In this document: positions 25,355 to 33,530 of the stretch, one piece after another
How the letters are laid out: the number at the start of each line of letters is the position of its first letter
Numbering within the stretch: position 1 is the stretch's first letter
Origin: an uncultured Oscillospiraceae bacterium
Lineage (GTDB): Bacteria > Bacillota > Clostridia > Oscillospirales > Acutalibacteraceae
Reading direction: 5' to 3'
NCBI GenBank assembly: GCA_900543555.1
Contig: UQRL01000018.1
Coordinates: forward strand, 1 to 43,762
Length of the DNA stretch: 43,762 bases
Position numbers and translations under genes: made by a program
The notes under the pieces: model-generated
Database searches by the model: none
What the model saw: the letters and a program-made list of their open reading frames with translations, nothing else
Told to the model about the DNA's origin: nothing

Positions 25355-26281
25355 TTAGCCCTTGACAGCGCCGATCATGACGCCCTTGGCAAAGTACTTC
25401 TGTACAAAGGGATAGACGATGATAAGCGGGAAGGCCGCCAGGGTGACCACCACGTACTTCAGCTGGTTGGCCAGAGCGGTACGGTCGGCCAGCTCGGCGC
25501 CGGAGGAGCCGATGTTCACCTGGTTTGCCAGCACCAGGTTGCGCAGGATGACCTGCAGGGGCATCTTGCTCTCATCGCGCAGATACATGATAGCGTTGAA
25601 GTACACGTTCCACATGGCGGTGGCGTAGAACAGCACCATAACCGCGATGATGGTGGAGGACAGGGGAATGGCAATCTTGAAGAAGAAGCCAAAGTCCGAG
25701 CAGCCGTCCAGCTTGGCAGCCTCCAGCAGCTCGATGGGCAGGCTGGACTCGAAGAAGGAGCGGCAGACGATCAGGTTGTACACCGAGACCGCCATGGGCA
25801 GAACCAGAGCCCACAAAGTGTTGTAAAGGCCCAAATCCTGAATAGTCAAATACAGGGGCACCATGCCGCCGCTGAAGAACATGGTAAAGGTGAACAGGAA
25901 CATCAGCGGACGGCGGCCAACCATGTCGTAGCGGGACAGGGCGTAGGCGCAGGGGATCGTGGCAACCAGGGAGACGATCACGCCCACCACAGTGTAGACG
26001 ATGTTGTTCCAGTAGCCGCTCCACAGAAGCGGATAGTCAAACGCCTCTTCGTAACCGGGGGTGTAGAAACCCTGGGGAATCAACAGGAACGCGCCGCTGT
26101 TAGTAATCTTCGGGTCTGTGAAAGAGGCCACGATCACGTACCACAGGGGATACAGGATGACCAGGCATATCACGATCATCAAAATGGTGTTGATGATGTT
26201 AAAGATGTGGTCGCCCACAGATTCTTTCACGCCAACTGCTGTTGTCTGATGCGGAAGGCGCTCTTTGTTCTTTTTGCTCAT
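25355..26281 (-). CDS. CUT1 ABC importer permease (LplC/YtcP-like)
   Basis: A 308-residue inner-membrane permease with about six transmembrane segments. The EAA loop that contacts the ATPase is ELLEAAKLDGCSDFGFFFKIAIP. The C-terminus FAKGVMIGAVKG is typical of the LplC group. GGAGG lies 9 bases before the ATG. It pairs with the permease encoded upstream. No ATPase gene is in the cluster, so a shared MsmX-type ATPase elsewhere is expected, as in related Firmicutes systems. Confidence 0.94.
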   Translation of the reverse strand: MSKKNKERLPHQTTAVGVKESVGDHIFNIINTILMIVICLVILYPLWYVIVASFTDPKITNSGAFLLIPQGFYTPGYEEAFDYPLLWSGYWNNIVYTVVGVIVSLVATIPCAYALSRYDMVGRRPLMFLFTFTMFFSGGMVPLYLTIQDLGLYNTLWALVLPMAVSVYNLIVCRSFFESSLPIELLEAAKLDGCSDFGFFFKIAIPLSSTIIAVMVLFYATAMWNVYFNAIMYLRDESKMPLQVILRNLVLANQVNIGSSGAELADRTALANQLKYVVVTLAAFPLIIVYPFVQKYFAKGVMIGAVKG

Positions 26282-26303
26282 TGCTGTTTCCCTCCTTATA
26301 CCA

Positions 26304-27245
26304 TCAGAAAATGCTGACGTCGGCAGTCTTCTTAGAGACGAAGTTGGCCAGAACCAGGATGACGAAGTTGACCACCGAGTTGAACAGGCCCACAGCCGTT
26401 GCGAAGCTGTACTGGGCGCCCTGCAGACCCACCTTATATGTATAGGTGGTGATAATCTCGGAAACGGTGGTATTGGTAGAGGTCTGCATCAAGAAGGCTT
26501 TCTCATAGCCCAGGCCCATGATCTGGCCGATGGCCAAAATGAGCATGAGGATAACGGTGGGCATGATCAGCGGGATGTCGATGTAGAAGATGCGCTGCAG
26601 CTTGGTGGCGCCGTCCACCACAGCCGCCTCGTAGAAGTCGGGGCTGATGCCTGCCAGGGCGGCAATGTACACGATGGCGTTAAAGCCCATGGACTGCCAC
26701 ACCGTGGAGCCAATGTACATCGGGCGGAAGTACTCTGCCGCAGAGGTGAACTGCACCGGGCTGCCGCCGGTGGCGCCGGTGATCAGGGCGTTCACAACGC
26801 CGTTGGCACCGAACAGCAGGTTCATAACAGAGACCAGGATAACGTTGGACAGGAAGTAAGGCGCGTAGCTGACCGTTTGGACAAACTTGCGGGCCTTGTT
26901 GCTCTTCACCTGGTTCAGCAGCAGGGCGAAGATGATCGGGATGGGGAAGTTGATCACCAGCTGCTCCAAGCTCAGGATGATGGTGTTTTTAATAGCCGTC
27001 ACCGCAATGCTGGTGCTGAAGAACTGGTCGAAGTACTTCCAGATCGGGTCGGCCCACGGGCTGGCCATAATGCCGTCCCGGGCCTTAAAGTCTTTGAACG
27101 CGATAAGCACGCCGTACATAGGCTTATAACAGAACAGGATAAGCCACACCAGCGCGGGAATCATCAGGACGTAGAGCTGCCAGCAGGAAAGCACCTTCAT
27201 CAGGGTGCTCTTCTCCTGGGTCTTGCCTGGGTTCCCTTTCTTCAT
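26304..27245 (-). CDS. CUT1 ABC importer permease (LplB-like)
   Basis: A 313-residue inner-membrane permease with about six transmembrane segments. The N-terminal WQLYVLMIPALVWLILFCYKPMYGVLIAFKDF is typical of LplB-type subunits, and the EAA-like loop is FYEAAVVDGATKLQRIFYIDIPL. I prefer the ATG at 27245, which has AAAGGTGG about 10 bases upstream. An in-frame ATG at 27269 is possible but has a poorer site. It is the first gene of the importer operon, behind a 200-base leader rich in hairpins. Confidence 0.92.
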   Translation of the reverse strand: MKKGNPGKTQEKSTLMKVLSCWQLYVLMIPALVWLILFCYKPMYGVLIAFKDFKARDGIMASPWADPIWKYFDQFFSTSIAVTAIKNTIILSLEQLVINFPIPIIFALLLNQVKSNKARKFVQTVSYAPYFLSNVILVSVMNLLFGANGVVNALITGATGGSPVQFTSAAEYFRPMYIGSTVWQSMGFNAIVYIAALAGISPDFYEAAVVDGATKLQRIFYIDIPLIMPTVILMLILAIGQIMGLGYEKAFLMQTSTNTTVSEIITTYTYKVGLQGAQYSFATAVGLFNSVVNFVILVLANFVSKKTADVSIF

Positions 27246-27311
27246 AGTTGCCGTTCCACCTTTTGCCATTAGCTTCAACCCCACTTTTTGAAAGATTTGG
27301 TTTGAAAGGTT

Positions 27312-27378
27312 CCCGCCAGAAACGGGCCTCAGCGGTTTTGGCAGAAACCGCTGGTGCGCTTTTTTCAGGAAAAAGCCC
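27312..27378 (-). other. Structured leader of the importer operon
   Basis: Three dyads lie between the promoter and the first permease gene: CCCG/CGGG (27312-27326), AGCGGTTT/AAACCGCT (27331-27352, perfect) and GCTTTTT/AAAAAGC (about 27358-27376). No known riboswitch was recognised. They may stabilise the mRNA or attenuate transcription. Confidence 0.4.
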
Positions 27379-27432
27379 TTTCAGCAGGATGGACCCCGTC
27401 AAGCGCGAAAAGCAGGAACGCGTCTCAAAAAA

Positions 27433-27440
27433 CGTTAACG
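27433..27440. promoter_or_regulatory. CGTTAACG palindrome near the importer transcription start
   Basis: An 8-bp perfect palindrome about 10 bases after the predicted start of the importer transcript. Its core resembles LacI/CcpA-family half sites, but the flanks do not match a full cre site. Weak evidence. Confidence 0.3.
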
Positions 27441-27455
27441 GAGTTCATGTATATA

Positions 27456-27483
27456 ATTTTACTCGGCTTTTTCCGTTTGTCAA
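27456..27483 (-). promoter_or_regulatory. Promoter of the importer operon
   Basis: On the minus strand, TTGACA (27478-27483), 16 bp, TAAAAT (27456-27461). Confidence 0.7.
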
Positions 27484-27614
27484 CCCCGCATTTGGTAATT
27501 TGCACTTATTTAAGCCAACTTTTTTCTCTTTTTCTCTTTCTTTTGCCTTTATGGAAAAATAAGGCAAAGGAACAACTCCAAAAATCCAGCGAAATGATTG
27601 TAGTTTTTTGACAA
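27484..27614. other. AT-rich spacer between divergent sugar promoters
   Basis: Much lower GC than the surrounding DNA. It contains a pyrimidine tract (about 27518-27545) and an imperfect dyad TTTGCCTTTAT/ATAAGGCAAAG (about 27542-27569). No gene was recognised. Confidence 0.4.
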
Positions 27615-27643
27615 TTGACAGAACGGGGCGAACGCTGTATAAC
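27615..27643 (+). promoter_or_regulatory. Promoter of the GH32-fructokinase operon
   Basis: TTGACA (27615-27620), 17 bp, TATAAC (27638-27643). A second TTGACA starts at 27608. The predicted leader to the first GH32 gene is about 255 bases long. A TATAAT nearer the gene (27863-27868) has no -35 partner. Confidence 0.7.
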
Positions 27644-27677
27644 TTAACTAAATTAACTAATTGTAACAACTTGTTAC
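27644..27677. promoter_or_regulatory. Candidate operator cluster of the sugar locus
   Basis: Immediately after the -10 box there is a direct repeat, TTAACTAA-a-TTAACTAA (27644-27660), then a 15-bp perfect palindrome GTAACAA-c-TTGTTAC (27663-27677). A related dyad TTACA-ttgt-TGTAA lies further on (about 27792-27805). The ROK regulator of the locus is the likeliest binder. ROK operators such as XylR sites are AT-rich dyads with TTAGTT/AACTAA ends, which is similar but not identical. Confidence 0.5.
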
Positions 27678-27906
27678 CGAATTGCGTCCAATTTGTGAAT
27701 CCGCGGCCACTATACCGTGGTGTTCTTGTCTCCCGCACACCACAAGATAGGCGGGGCTGGGGCTTCCCCCCTTTGGGGACGCCTCTATTTATTACATTGT
27801 TGTAACCTTTTTTCGATCCCTTTTCACGGAGGCCGGCTTCCCCCGCTTCCCTTTATACTATATATAATACTTACATACTAAATATTTTTTGGAAAGGATT
27901 TTTCTT

Positions 27907-29256
27907 ATGAGCACCCAGGGCATCCGCGATTTCCGCCCGGAAATCCACTTTACCCCTGAAAAAGGCTGGATCAACGACCCCAACGGCTTGGTGTATGTCA
28001 ACGGCGAGTACCATGTGTTCGCCCAATACTCAGTAGAGCCCATCTGGGGCCCCATGCACTGGTGCCACGCTGTCAGCCGTGACCTGATCCACTGGCAGGA
28101 GCTTCCCGTTGCGCTTTACCCCGACAAGCTGGGGGCGGCCTTCTCTGGCTCTGCCGTGTACGACAAGGAAAACGTGACCGGCCTGGGCACCCGGGAGAAC
28201 CCGCCCCTGGTGGCCATGTACACCAGTCACAGCCACATGGAGCAGCAGTCCCTGGCCGCCTCGAACGACCCGGGCTTCCGCAACTTTTTAAAGTACCGGG
28301 GAAACCCGGTGCTCTCCAACGGGGAGGACCGGATCTTCCGGGACCCCAAGGTGTTCCCCAACCCCATCCGGGGCGGGTGGAGTGTGGCCATCACCATGAC
28401 GGACCGGGTGGCCTTCTTCGCTTCCAAAGACCTGAAGCACTGGGAAAAGACCGGCGAGTTCGGCCCCGAGGGGAACTTTATGCCCGGCCAGTGGCAGTGC
28501 CCCGACCTGTTCCCCCTCACCATCCACGGGGAGGAAAAGTGGGTGCTGGTCATCAGCATGGGGCACCAGCGCACCCAGTACTTCACCGGCACCTTCGACG
28601 GGGACACCTTCCGCTGCGACATGCCCTATCAGCCGGTCAAGCTTTTGGACCAGGGCTTTGACAACTACGCCGGCGTCACCTTTAACGGAACGGAGGACCG
28701 CATCTTGATCTCCTGGGCCACCAGCTGGGTCTACGCCCGCAAGCTGCCCACCGGCGTGTTCTGCGGCTACCTCTCCATGCCCCGCAGGCTCTCCCTGGCA
28801 GACACCCCCAAGGGCGGCTTACGGCTGGCGGCCGTCCCCGCCGCCCAGCCCTTCCAGGCGGCACCCTACAGCGCAGGGGAACTGCCCGGCGAGCTTTTTG
28901 GGTTGAAAGTAAAAGGCGAAGGGGCTGCCACTGTCCGGCTGGAAAACAGCCTGGGCCAGCATTTTGACTTTGGCGTCAACGAAAAGGGCGAAGTCTTTGT
29001 GGACCGCTCCCAGGCAGGCGCCAAGGACTTTGACCCCCAGTTTGCCTCGGAAAAGTTCTCCAAAACCAGCGCCCCCCGCTATTATGACGGGACCTGGGAG
29101 CTGGAGCTCCACTTCGACCACTCCATCAGCGAGCTCTACGCCGATGGCGGCACCCTGACCTTCACCCAGCTGATGTACCCGGACACCCCCTACACCCGGG
29201 CCTCTGTGGCGGAGGGCAGCGCCCAGGTGGAGGTCTATTCCCCAGCCGCCCGTTGA
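27907..29256 (+). CDS. GH32-family protein, acid/base Glu replaced by Gln
   Basis: A 449-residue protein of the sucrose/fructan hydrolase family, with a five-bladed propeller (about 1-310) and a C-terminal beta-sandwich. It has no signal peptide, so it is cytoplasmic. The nucleophile D24 (WINDPNG) and the transition-state Asp D146 (FRDPKV) are intact. The EC motif, which supplies the general acid/base, reads WQCPDLF with Q197 (CAG at 28495-28497), while the downstream paralogue has E194. Hydrolysis is expected to be severely impaired. It may be a binding or regulatory homologue, or use a modified mechanism. The ATG at 27907 follows GGAAAGGA. Confidence 0.9.
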   Translation: MSTQGIRDFRPEIHFTPEKGWINDPNGLVYVNGEYHVFAQYSVEPIWGPMHWCHAVSRDLIHWQELPVALYPDKLGAAFSGSAVYDKENVTGLGTRENPPLVAMYTSHSHMEQQSLAASNDPGFRNFLKYRGNPVLSNGEDRIFRDPKVFPNPIRGGWSVAITMTDRVAFFASKDLKHWEKTGEFGPEGNFMPGQWQCPDLFPLTIHGEEKWVLVISMGHQRTQYFTGTFDGDTFRCDMPYQPVKLLDQGFDNYAGVTFNGTEDRILISWATSWVYARKLPTGVFCGYLSMPRRLSLADTPKGGLRLAAVPAAQPFQAAPYSAGELPGELFGLKVKGEGAATVRLENSLGQHFDFGVNEKGEVFVDRSQAGAKDFDPQFASEKFSKTSAPRYYDGTWELELHFDHSISELYADGGTLTFTQLMYPDTPYTRASVAEGSAQVEVYSPAAR

Positions 29257-29329
29257 GCCTTTGCATATAGCGCCTAGAAAACAAAAGCCATTTTATTATT
29301 TGAATAAAGAAAGAAAAGAGGACTGTTTT

Positions 29330-30682
29330 ATGAGCACCCAAGGCATCCGCGATTTCCGTCCCGAGATCCACTTCACCCCCGCCACCGGCTGGATTAACGA
29401 CCCCAACGGCCTGGTGTATGAAAACGGCAATTACCACCTGTTCGCCCAGTACTATCCCGAGCCCGTGTGGGGCCCCATGCACTGGTGCCACGCCGTCAGC
29501 CAGGACCTGCTCCACTGGCAGCACCTGCCCGTGGCCCTCTATCCCGATGCGGACGGGGCCATGTTCTCCGGCTCTGCCGTGTATGACAAGGAGAACACCT
29601 CTGGCTTTGGCACCAAGGAGCACCCGCCCATTGTGGCCATGTACACCTGCCATGGGGACACGGAACAGCAGTGCATTGCCTACTCTACCGACACTGTGAA
29701 CTTTGCCAAGTACACCGGCAACCCGGTCATTCCCAACGCGGAGAAGATCGACTTCCGGGACCCCAAGGTCATCCCCAATCCCAAAGGCGGCTGGAGCGTG
29801 GTGCTGGCCGCCGGCGACCGGGTGGAATTCTACGCTTCGGAAAACCTGAAGGAATGGCGCAAGACCGGCGAGTTCGGCCCCGAGGGCAACCACTCCCAGG
29901 GCGTGTGGGAGTGCCCCGACCTGTTCCCCCTCACTATCGACGGGGAGGAGAAATGGATCCTCATTGTCAGCATGGGCCGCAACCACGAGAACCACGGCGC
30001 CCGCACCCAGTATTTCATCGGCCAGTTCGACGGGGAGACCTTCACCTGCGACACCCCCTGGGACACCGCCGAGTTCATCGACCAGAGCTTTGACAACTAC
30101 GCCGGCGTCACCTTTGACAATGCCCAAGAGCGCATTATGATCGCCTGGGGCACCAGCTGGATCTACGCCCGGCAGCTGCCCACCGGGGAGTTCTGCGGCT
30201 ACATGGCCATGCCCCGGAAGATGGAGCTGGTGCACACCCCCAAGGGCGGCCTGCGGATGGCCACGCCCCCCGTGGCCTGGCCCTTCCAAGAGGCGCCCTG
30301 CGGCACCGGAGACCTGCCCGGCGAGCTCTTCGGCCTGAAGGTGAAAGGCAGCGGCGCCGCCACCATCCGGCTGGAGAACAGCCGGGGCCAGCACTTTGAC
30401 TTTGGCGTCAACGAAAAGGGAGAGATCTTCATTGACCGCTCCCAGGCGGGCTACAAGGGATTTAACGAGTACTTCTTCTCCGACTGGTACTCCAAGATTT
30501 CCGCCCCCCGGTACTACGAGGGAGAGTGGGAGCTGGAGCTCCACTTTGACCACTCTATCTGCGAACTCTACGCGGACCAGTACACTCGGGCTTTCACCCA
30601 GCTGATGTACCCGGACACCCCCTACACCAAGGTGGCCGTGGCCCAGGGGCAGGCCCAGGTAGAGGTGTACGCCGCAAAATAA
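29330..30682 (+). CDS. GH32 beta-fructosidase (sucrose/fructan hydrolase)
   Basis: A 450-residue intracellular glycoside hydrolase. All three catalytic acids are present: nucleophile D24 (WINDPNG), D144 (FRDPKV) and acid/base E194 (WECPDLF). It is predicted to release fructose from sucrose or from short fructans imported by the neighbouring ABC system. There is no signal peptide. It is a tandem paralogue of the upstream GH32 gene, with nearly identical N-termini (MSTQGIRDFRPEIHF) and a very similar C-terminal domain (GELFGLKVKG, GQHFDFGVNEKGE). The ATG follows AGAGGA with 7 bases of spacing. Exact linkage preference cannot be read from sequence. Confidence 0.94.
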   Translation: MSTQGIRDFRPEIHFTPATGWINDPNGLVYENGNYHLFAQYYPEPVWGPMHWCHAVSQDLLHWQHLPVALYPDADGAMFSGSAVYDKENTSGFGTKEHPPIVAMYTCHGDTEQQCIAYSTDTVNFAKYTGNPVIPNAEKIDFRDPKVIPNPKGGWSVVLAAGDRVEFYASENLKEWRKTGEFGPEGNHSQGVWECPDLFPLTIDGEEKWILIVSMGRNHENHGARTQYFIGQFDGETFTCDTPWDTAEFIDQSFDNYAGVTFDNAQERIMIAWGTSWIYARQLPTGEFCGYMAMPRKMELVHTPKGGLRMATPPVAWPFQEAPCGTGDLPGELFGLKVKGSGAATIRLENSRGQHFDFGVNEKGEIFIDRSQAGYKGFNEYFFSDWYSKISAPRYYEGEWELELHFDHSICELYADQYTRAFTQLMYPDTPYTKVAVAQGQAQVEVYAAK

Positions 30683-30717
30683 ACGGAAAATCCCATTCCA
30701 GGAAGGACGAATGCATC

Positions 30718-31713
30718 ATGTCTCAAGTTTTGACCACTGGGGAGCTGCTCATCGACTTTTCCCCTGTAAACATCGAAGGCTATCCCAGCATGTTCTGCCC
30801 CAACCCCGGCGGCGCCCCCGCCAACGCGGCGGTGCAGCTGGCCCGGCTGGGGGTCTCCGCCGGGTTCATCGGCAAAGTGGGCCAGGATGACTTTGGCCTC
30901 TCCCTGAAGAAGTGCCTGGAGGAAAACAACGTTTCCACCAAGGGCCTGGTGATGGACAAACGGCACCACACCACCCTGGCCTTTGTCCAGCTGGACGAGC
31001 ACGGCGACCGCAGCTTCACCTTCTACCGGGACCCCGGCGCGGACACCCAGTTGCTGCCCGAAGAGGTGAACATGGAGGAGGTGGAGGAGTGCTCCATCCT
31101 GCACTTCGGCTCCCTGTCCCTGACCAACGACCCCAGCCGCTCCACCACCCTTTCCCTGGTGGAGAAAGCCCGCAAGATGGGCAAGCTCATCTCCTATGAC
31201 CCTAACTGGCGGCCGGTGCTGTGGCCCTCGGAAGAGGAGGGCGTGGCTGGGATGAAGCTGGGCCTGCCCCTGTGCGACGTGCTGAAGATCAGCGAGGAGG
31301 AGCTGGCCCTGCTCACCGGCCAGGAGAGCATCTCCGCCGGGGTAGAGGCCCTTCACGCCCTGGGCGCCGCCCTGGTGATGGTGACCCTGGGGCCCAACGG
31401 CTGCGCCTTCTCCAACGGCCACAGCCTGACCCACCAGCCCACCTATGACACCCCCGTGGTGGACACCACCGGCTCTGGCGACAGCTTCTGGGGGGCCTTC
31501 CTCTCCTGCCTGGTGAAAAACGGCCACACCACCCGGGAGTCCCTGAGTGCCCTCACCCAGGAGGAGCTGGCCGCTTACTGCCGGTTCGCCAACGGGGCGG
31601 GCTCCATCTGCGCCACCCACCGGGGCGGCATCCCCGCCTTGAAGGGCGAGGAGGAGATTAAGGCCTGCATGGAGCAGTATCCCCTGTTGGAGACGGGCTT
31701 CTCCCTCAACTAA
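30718..31713 (+). CDS. PfkB-family fructokinase
   Basis: A 331-residue ribokinase-fold sugar kinase, predicted to phosphorylate fructose released by the GH32 enzyme, giving fructose 6-phosphate in the cytosol. It shows the N-terminal GELLIDFSP and NPGGAPANAAVQLARLG substrate motif, and DTTGSGDSFWGAFLS, where the second Asp is the catalytic base and the glycines form the anion hole. It lies 35 bp after the second GH32 gene in the same operon and is followed by a strong terminator. Fructokinase is preferred over 2-keto-3-deoxygluconate kinase because of this context. Confidence 0.92.
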   Translation: MSQVLTTGELLIDFSPVNIEGYPSMFCPNPGGAPANAAVQLARLGVSAGFIGKVGQDDFGLSLKKCLEENNVSTKGLVMDKRHHTTLAFVQLDEHGDRSFTFYRDPGADTQLLPEEVNMEEVEECSILHFGSLSLTNDPSRSTTLSLVEKARKMGKLISYDPNWRPVLWPSEEEGVAGMKLGLPLCDVLKISEEELALLTGQESISAGVEALHALGAALVMVTLGPNGCAFSNGHSLTHQPTYDTPVVDTTGSGDSFWGAFLSCLVKNGHTTRESLSALTQEELAAYCRFANGAGSICATHRGGIPALKGEEEIKACMEQYPLLETGFSLN

Positions 31714-31736
31714 ATTTCAACGGATTCCATCCCCAC

Positions 31737-31783
31737 AAAAGGAGGAGGCGCCTTCCCCCGAAAGGAGGCCCTCCTCCTTTTTA
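31737..31783 (+). terminator. Terminator of the GH32-fructokinase operon
   Basis: AAAAGGAGGAGG (31737-31748) pairs with CCTCCTCCTTTT (about 31770-31781) around an internal loop. The 3' side ends in a T run. Confidence 0.8.
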
Positions 31784-31808
31784 ACGGCGCCACGCCGCCC
31801 GCTTCCCC

Positions 31809-31837
31809 TTGCCTTTCCCCACCGGGCATGGTAGAAT
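31809..31837 (+). promoter_or_regulatory. Promoter of the small lipoprotein gene
   Basis: TTGCCT (31809-31814), 17 bp, TAGAAT (31832-31837). Confidence 0.6.
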
Positions 31838-31867
31838 GGCCTTAGAAAGGGAAAAGGAGGAGTGCTT

Positions 31868-32347
31868 ATGAAACGGTCTCTTGCCCTGTGCGCGCTGCTC
31901 TGCCTGCTGCTGGCCCTGTCCGGCTGCCGGGCGGCCCGGGTGCCCGGCCTGGACTGGGACCCGGAGGAGATGGTGGAGCTGCAGCTGTACCAGGGAGCCG
32001 TGCCCGCCGGCGCCCAGCGGAAGACCACCACAGACCCGGAGAAGATCCGCCAGGCGGCCCAGGCCCTGTTCTCCCTGCGGATGGAGCGGGACGCCGTCAA
32101 CGAGGACGTGCCCGCCGGGGGGATCGGCACCTATTTCGTCTTTGTCCGGGAGGACTCCTCCCAAGAGGTGGTGCACCTGGGCAGCGGCGGGGAATTGCTC
32201 TCCACTGGGGAGGGCTTTTACAAGCTGCGCCATAAGTTCCCCCTGGACCAGGACGCCCTGTGGAACTCCCTGGAGGGGGAGGCGGAACAGGTGGGAGAGG
32301 GCGGCTTGCCGGAGATTGGCAGCTTCCCGGCCCCTGCAGCCGGATGA
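31868..32347 (+). CDS. Small lipoprotein of unknown function
   Basis: A 159-residue protein with a signal peptide and lipobox (LALSGC, lipidated C20). The mature part is acidic and not recognised as a known family. It contains a TTDPEKIRQAAQALFSLRM segment and a short beta-rich middle (IGTYFVFVRED, EVVHLGSGGELLS). I chose the ATG at 31868 because AAGGAGG lies 7 bases upstream; a GTG two codons earlier is possible. It is a monocistronic unit with its own promoter and a terminator shared with the convergent pot operon. Confidence 0.75.
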   Translation: MKRSLALCALLCLLLALSGCRAARVPGLDWDPEEMVELQLYQGAVPAGAQRKTTTDPEKIRQAAQALFSLRMERDAVNEDVPAGGIGTYFVFVREDSSQEVVHLGSGGELLSTGEGFYKLRHKFPLDQDALWNSLEGEAEQVGEGGLPEIGSFPAPAAG

Positions 32348-32359
32348 TCTGAGGAACGC

Positions 32360-32399
32360 AAAAAGGACAGCCAGGCGTGTTGCTTGGCTGTCCTTTTTT
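32360..32399. terminator. Bidirectional terminator between the lipoprotein and potD
   Basis: AAAAAGGACAGCCA pairs with TGGCTGTCCTTTTTT. T runs are present on both strands, serving the plus-strand lipoprotein and the minus-strand pot operon. Confidence 0.9.
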
Positions 32400-32462
32400 C
32401 TGGCTTGCAACGAAGGGCCGGGGCCCAAAAGATCTTACCCGCCCGCAGCGTGTCCCGCGCGG

Positions 32463-33530
32463 TCACGCACCGCAGGCCGCTTTAAACTCTGTCCAGATCT
32501 TCTGATGCTCCTCCAGGGCCTCGGCGGAGACGTTCCCGATCATCTCCATGCTGCCAGAGCCAATGTCCTCGGGCAGGGTGAGGAAATCCCGGTACTCTTC
32601 GGAGATGTACTGTTCCGCGTCCAGGTTGGTGCAGTAGTAGCCGATGTACTCAAAGCACTGGGCGGCCACCTCCGGCTGGAGGATGTAGTCGATAAACTTG
32701 TAGGCGTTCTCCGCGTGGGGGGCGTTGACGGGGATGAACTGGGCCATGATGCCAAAGCCGATGCCCTCCTGGGGGAAGACCACCTCCAGGTCGGGGTTGG
32801 CCATTTTGGCAAGCGTCACCTGCGAGGTGTACAGCACGGCCGCGCCCACCTCGCCGGAGAGCAGGTCATCCTGGGTGTTGTCGTCCTTGATGAGGCGGAT
32901 GTTGGGGGCCAGCTCCAGCAGCTTCTCCCCGGCGGCGTCAATGGCGGCCAGGTCCTCTGTGTTGTAGCTCTCTCCCAGCACCTTCAGAGCCATGCCGTTG
33001 ATGACCCGGAAGCTGCCGATGATGCCCACGTTGTCCTCCAGAGAGGGGTCCCACAGGTCGGCGTAGCCCTGGATGTCCACATCCACCACGCTGGGGTCGT
33101 AGACGATGGTCTGCACACCGGCGCCGTAGGGCACGGTGTACTTGTCCTCGGGGTCGAAGAACTGGCCCTGGTACACCGGGTTGATGCTGCCGTAATTCTC
33201 CAGCTTCGAGGTGTCCAGCTCCTGAACCAGCCCCTGCTGGATGGCGGTCTCGATGATGTAGTCGTCGGCGATGACCAGGTCGTAGTCGCCGCCTTTGGCG
33301 GTCTCCAGCCGGGCCAGCATGGTCTCGTCCGTGTCAAAGTTGGAGTAGGTCACCTGGATGCCGGTCTCCTCGGTAAAGGCGTCCAGCACCTCCTGGGGGA
33401 ACATGTTCTCCCAGGTGTAGAGCACCAGCTCCCCGTTCTCCCCAGCGGAGGAGCCGGAGCAGCCGGCCAGGGCGCCCACCAGCAGCAGGGCTGCCAGGGC
33501 GGCGGACAAAATCTTTTTCATCTTTCTCAT
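32463..33530 (-). CDS. potD: Spermidine/putrescine ABC importer, solute-binding lipoprotein PotD
   Basis: A 355-residue extracellular binding protein with a signal peptide and lipobox (GALAGC, C24). The mature start ELVLYTWENMFPQEVLDAFTE and the acidic and aromatic residues along the pocket (DYDLVIADDY, VPYGAGVQTIVYD) are typical of PotD/PotF proteins. The ATG overlaps the potC stop by 4 bases. It is the last gene of the operon. Spermidine versus putrescine preference cannot be told from sequence alone. Confidence 0.93.
   Translation of the reverse strand: MRKMKKILSAALAALLLVGALAGCSGSSAGENGELVLYTWENMFPQEVLDAFTEETGIQVTYSNFDTDETMLARLETAKGGDYDLVIADDYIIETAIQQGLVQELDTSKLENYGSINPVYQGQFFDPEDKYTVPYGAGVQTIVYDPSVVDVDIQGYADLWDPSLEDNVGIIGSFRVINGMALKVLGESYNTEDLAAIDAAGEKLLELAPNIRLIKDDNTQDDLLSGEVGAAVLYTSQVTLAKMANPDLEVVFPQEGIGFGIMAQFIPVNAPHAENAYKFIDYILQPEVAAQCFEYIGYYCTNLDAEQYISEEYRDFLTLPEDIGSGSMEMIGNVSAEALEEHQKIWTEFKAACGA

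Noticed and set aside
23380..25365. A 661-codon open frame on the plus strand over the solute-binding gene
   Set aside because: Antisense shadow of a gene with a clear lipobox, ribosome binding site and binding-protein domain.
27245..27450. Known riboswitch in the importer leader
   Set aside because: The dyads do not match any riboswitch consensus I can recognise.
27898..28200. Signal peptide on the GH32 proteins (secreted fructanase)
   Set aside because: Both proteins begin with a polar stretch (MSTQGIRDFRPE) and reach the WINDPNG motif by residue 21. There is no hydrophobic segment.
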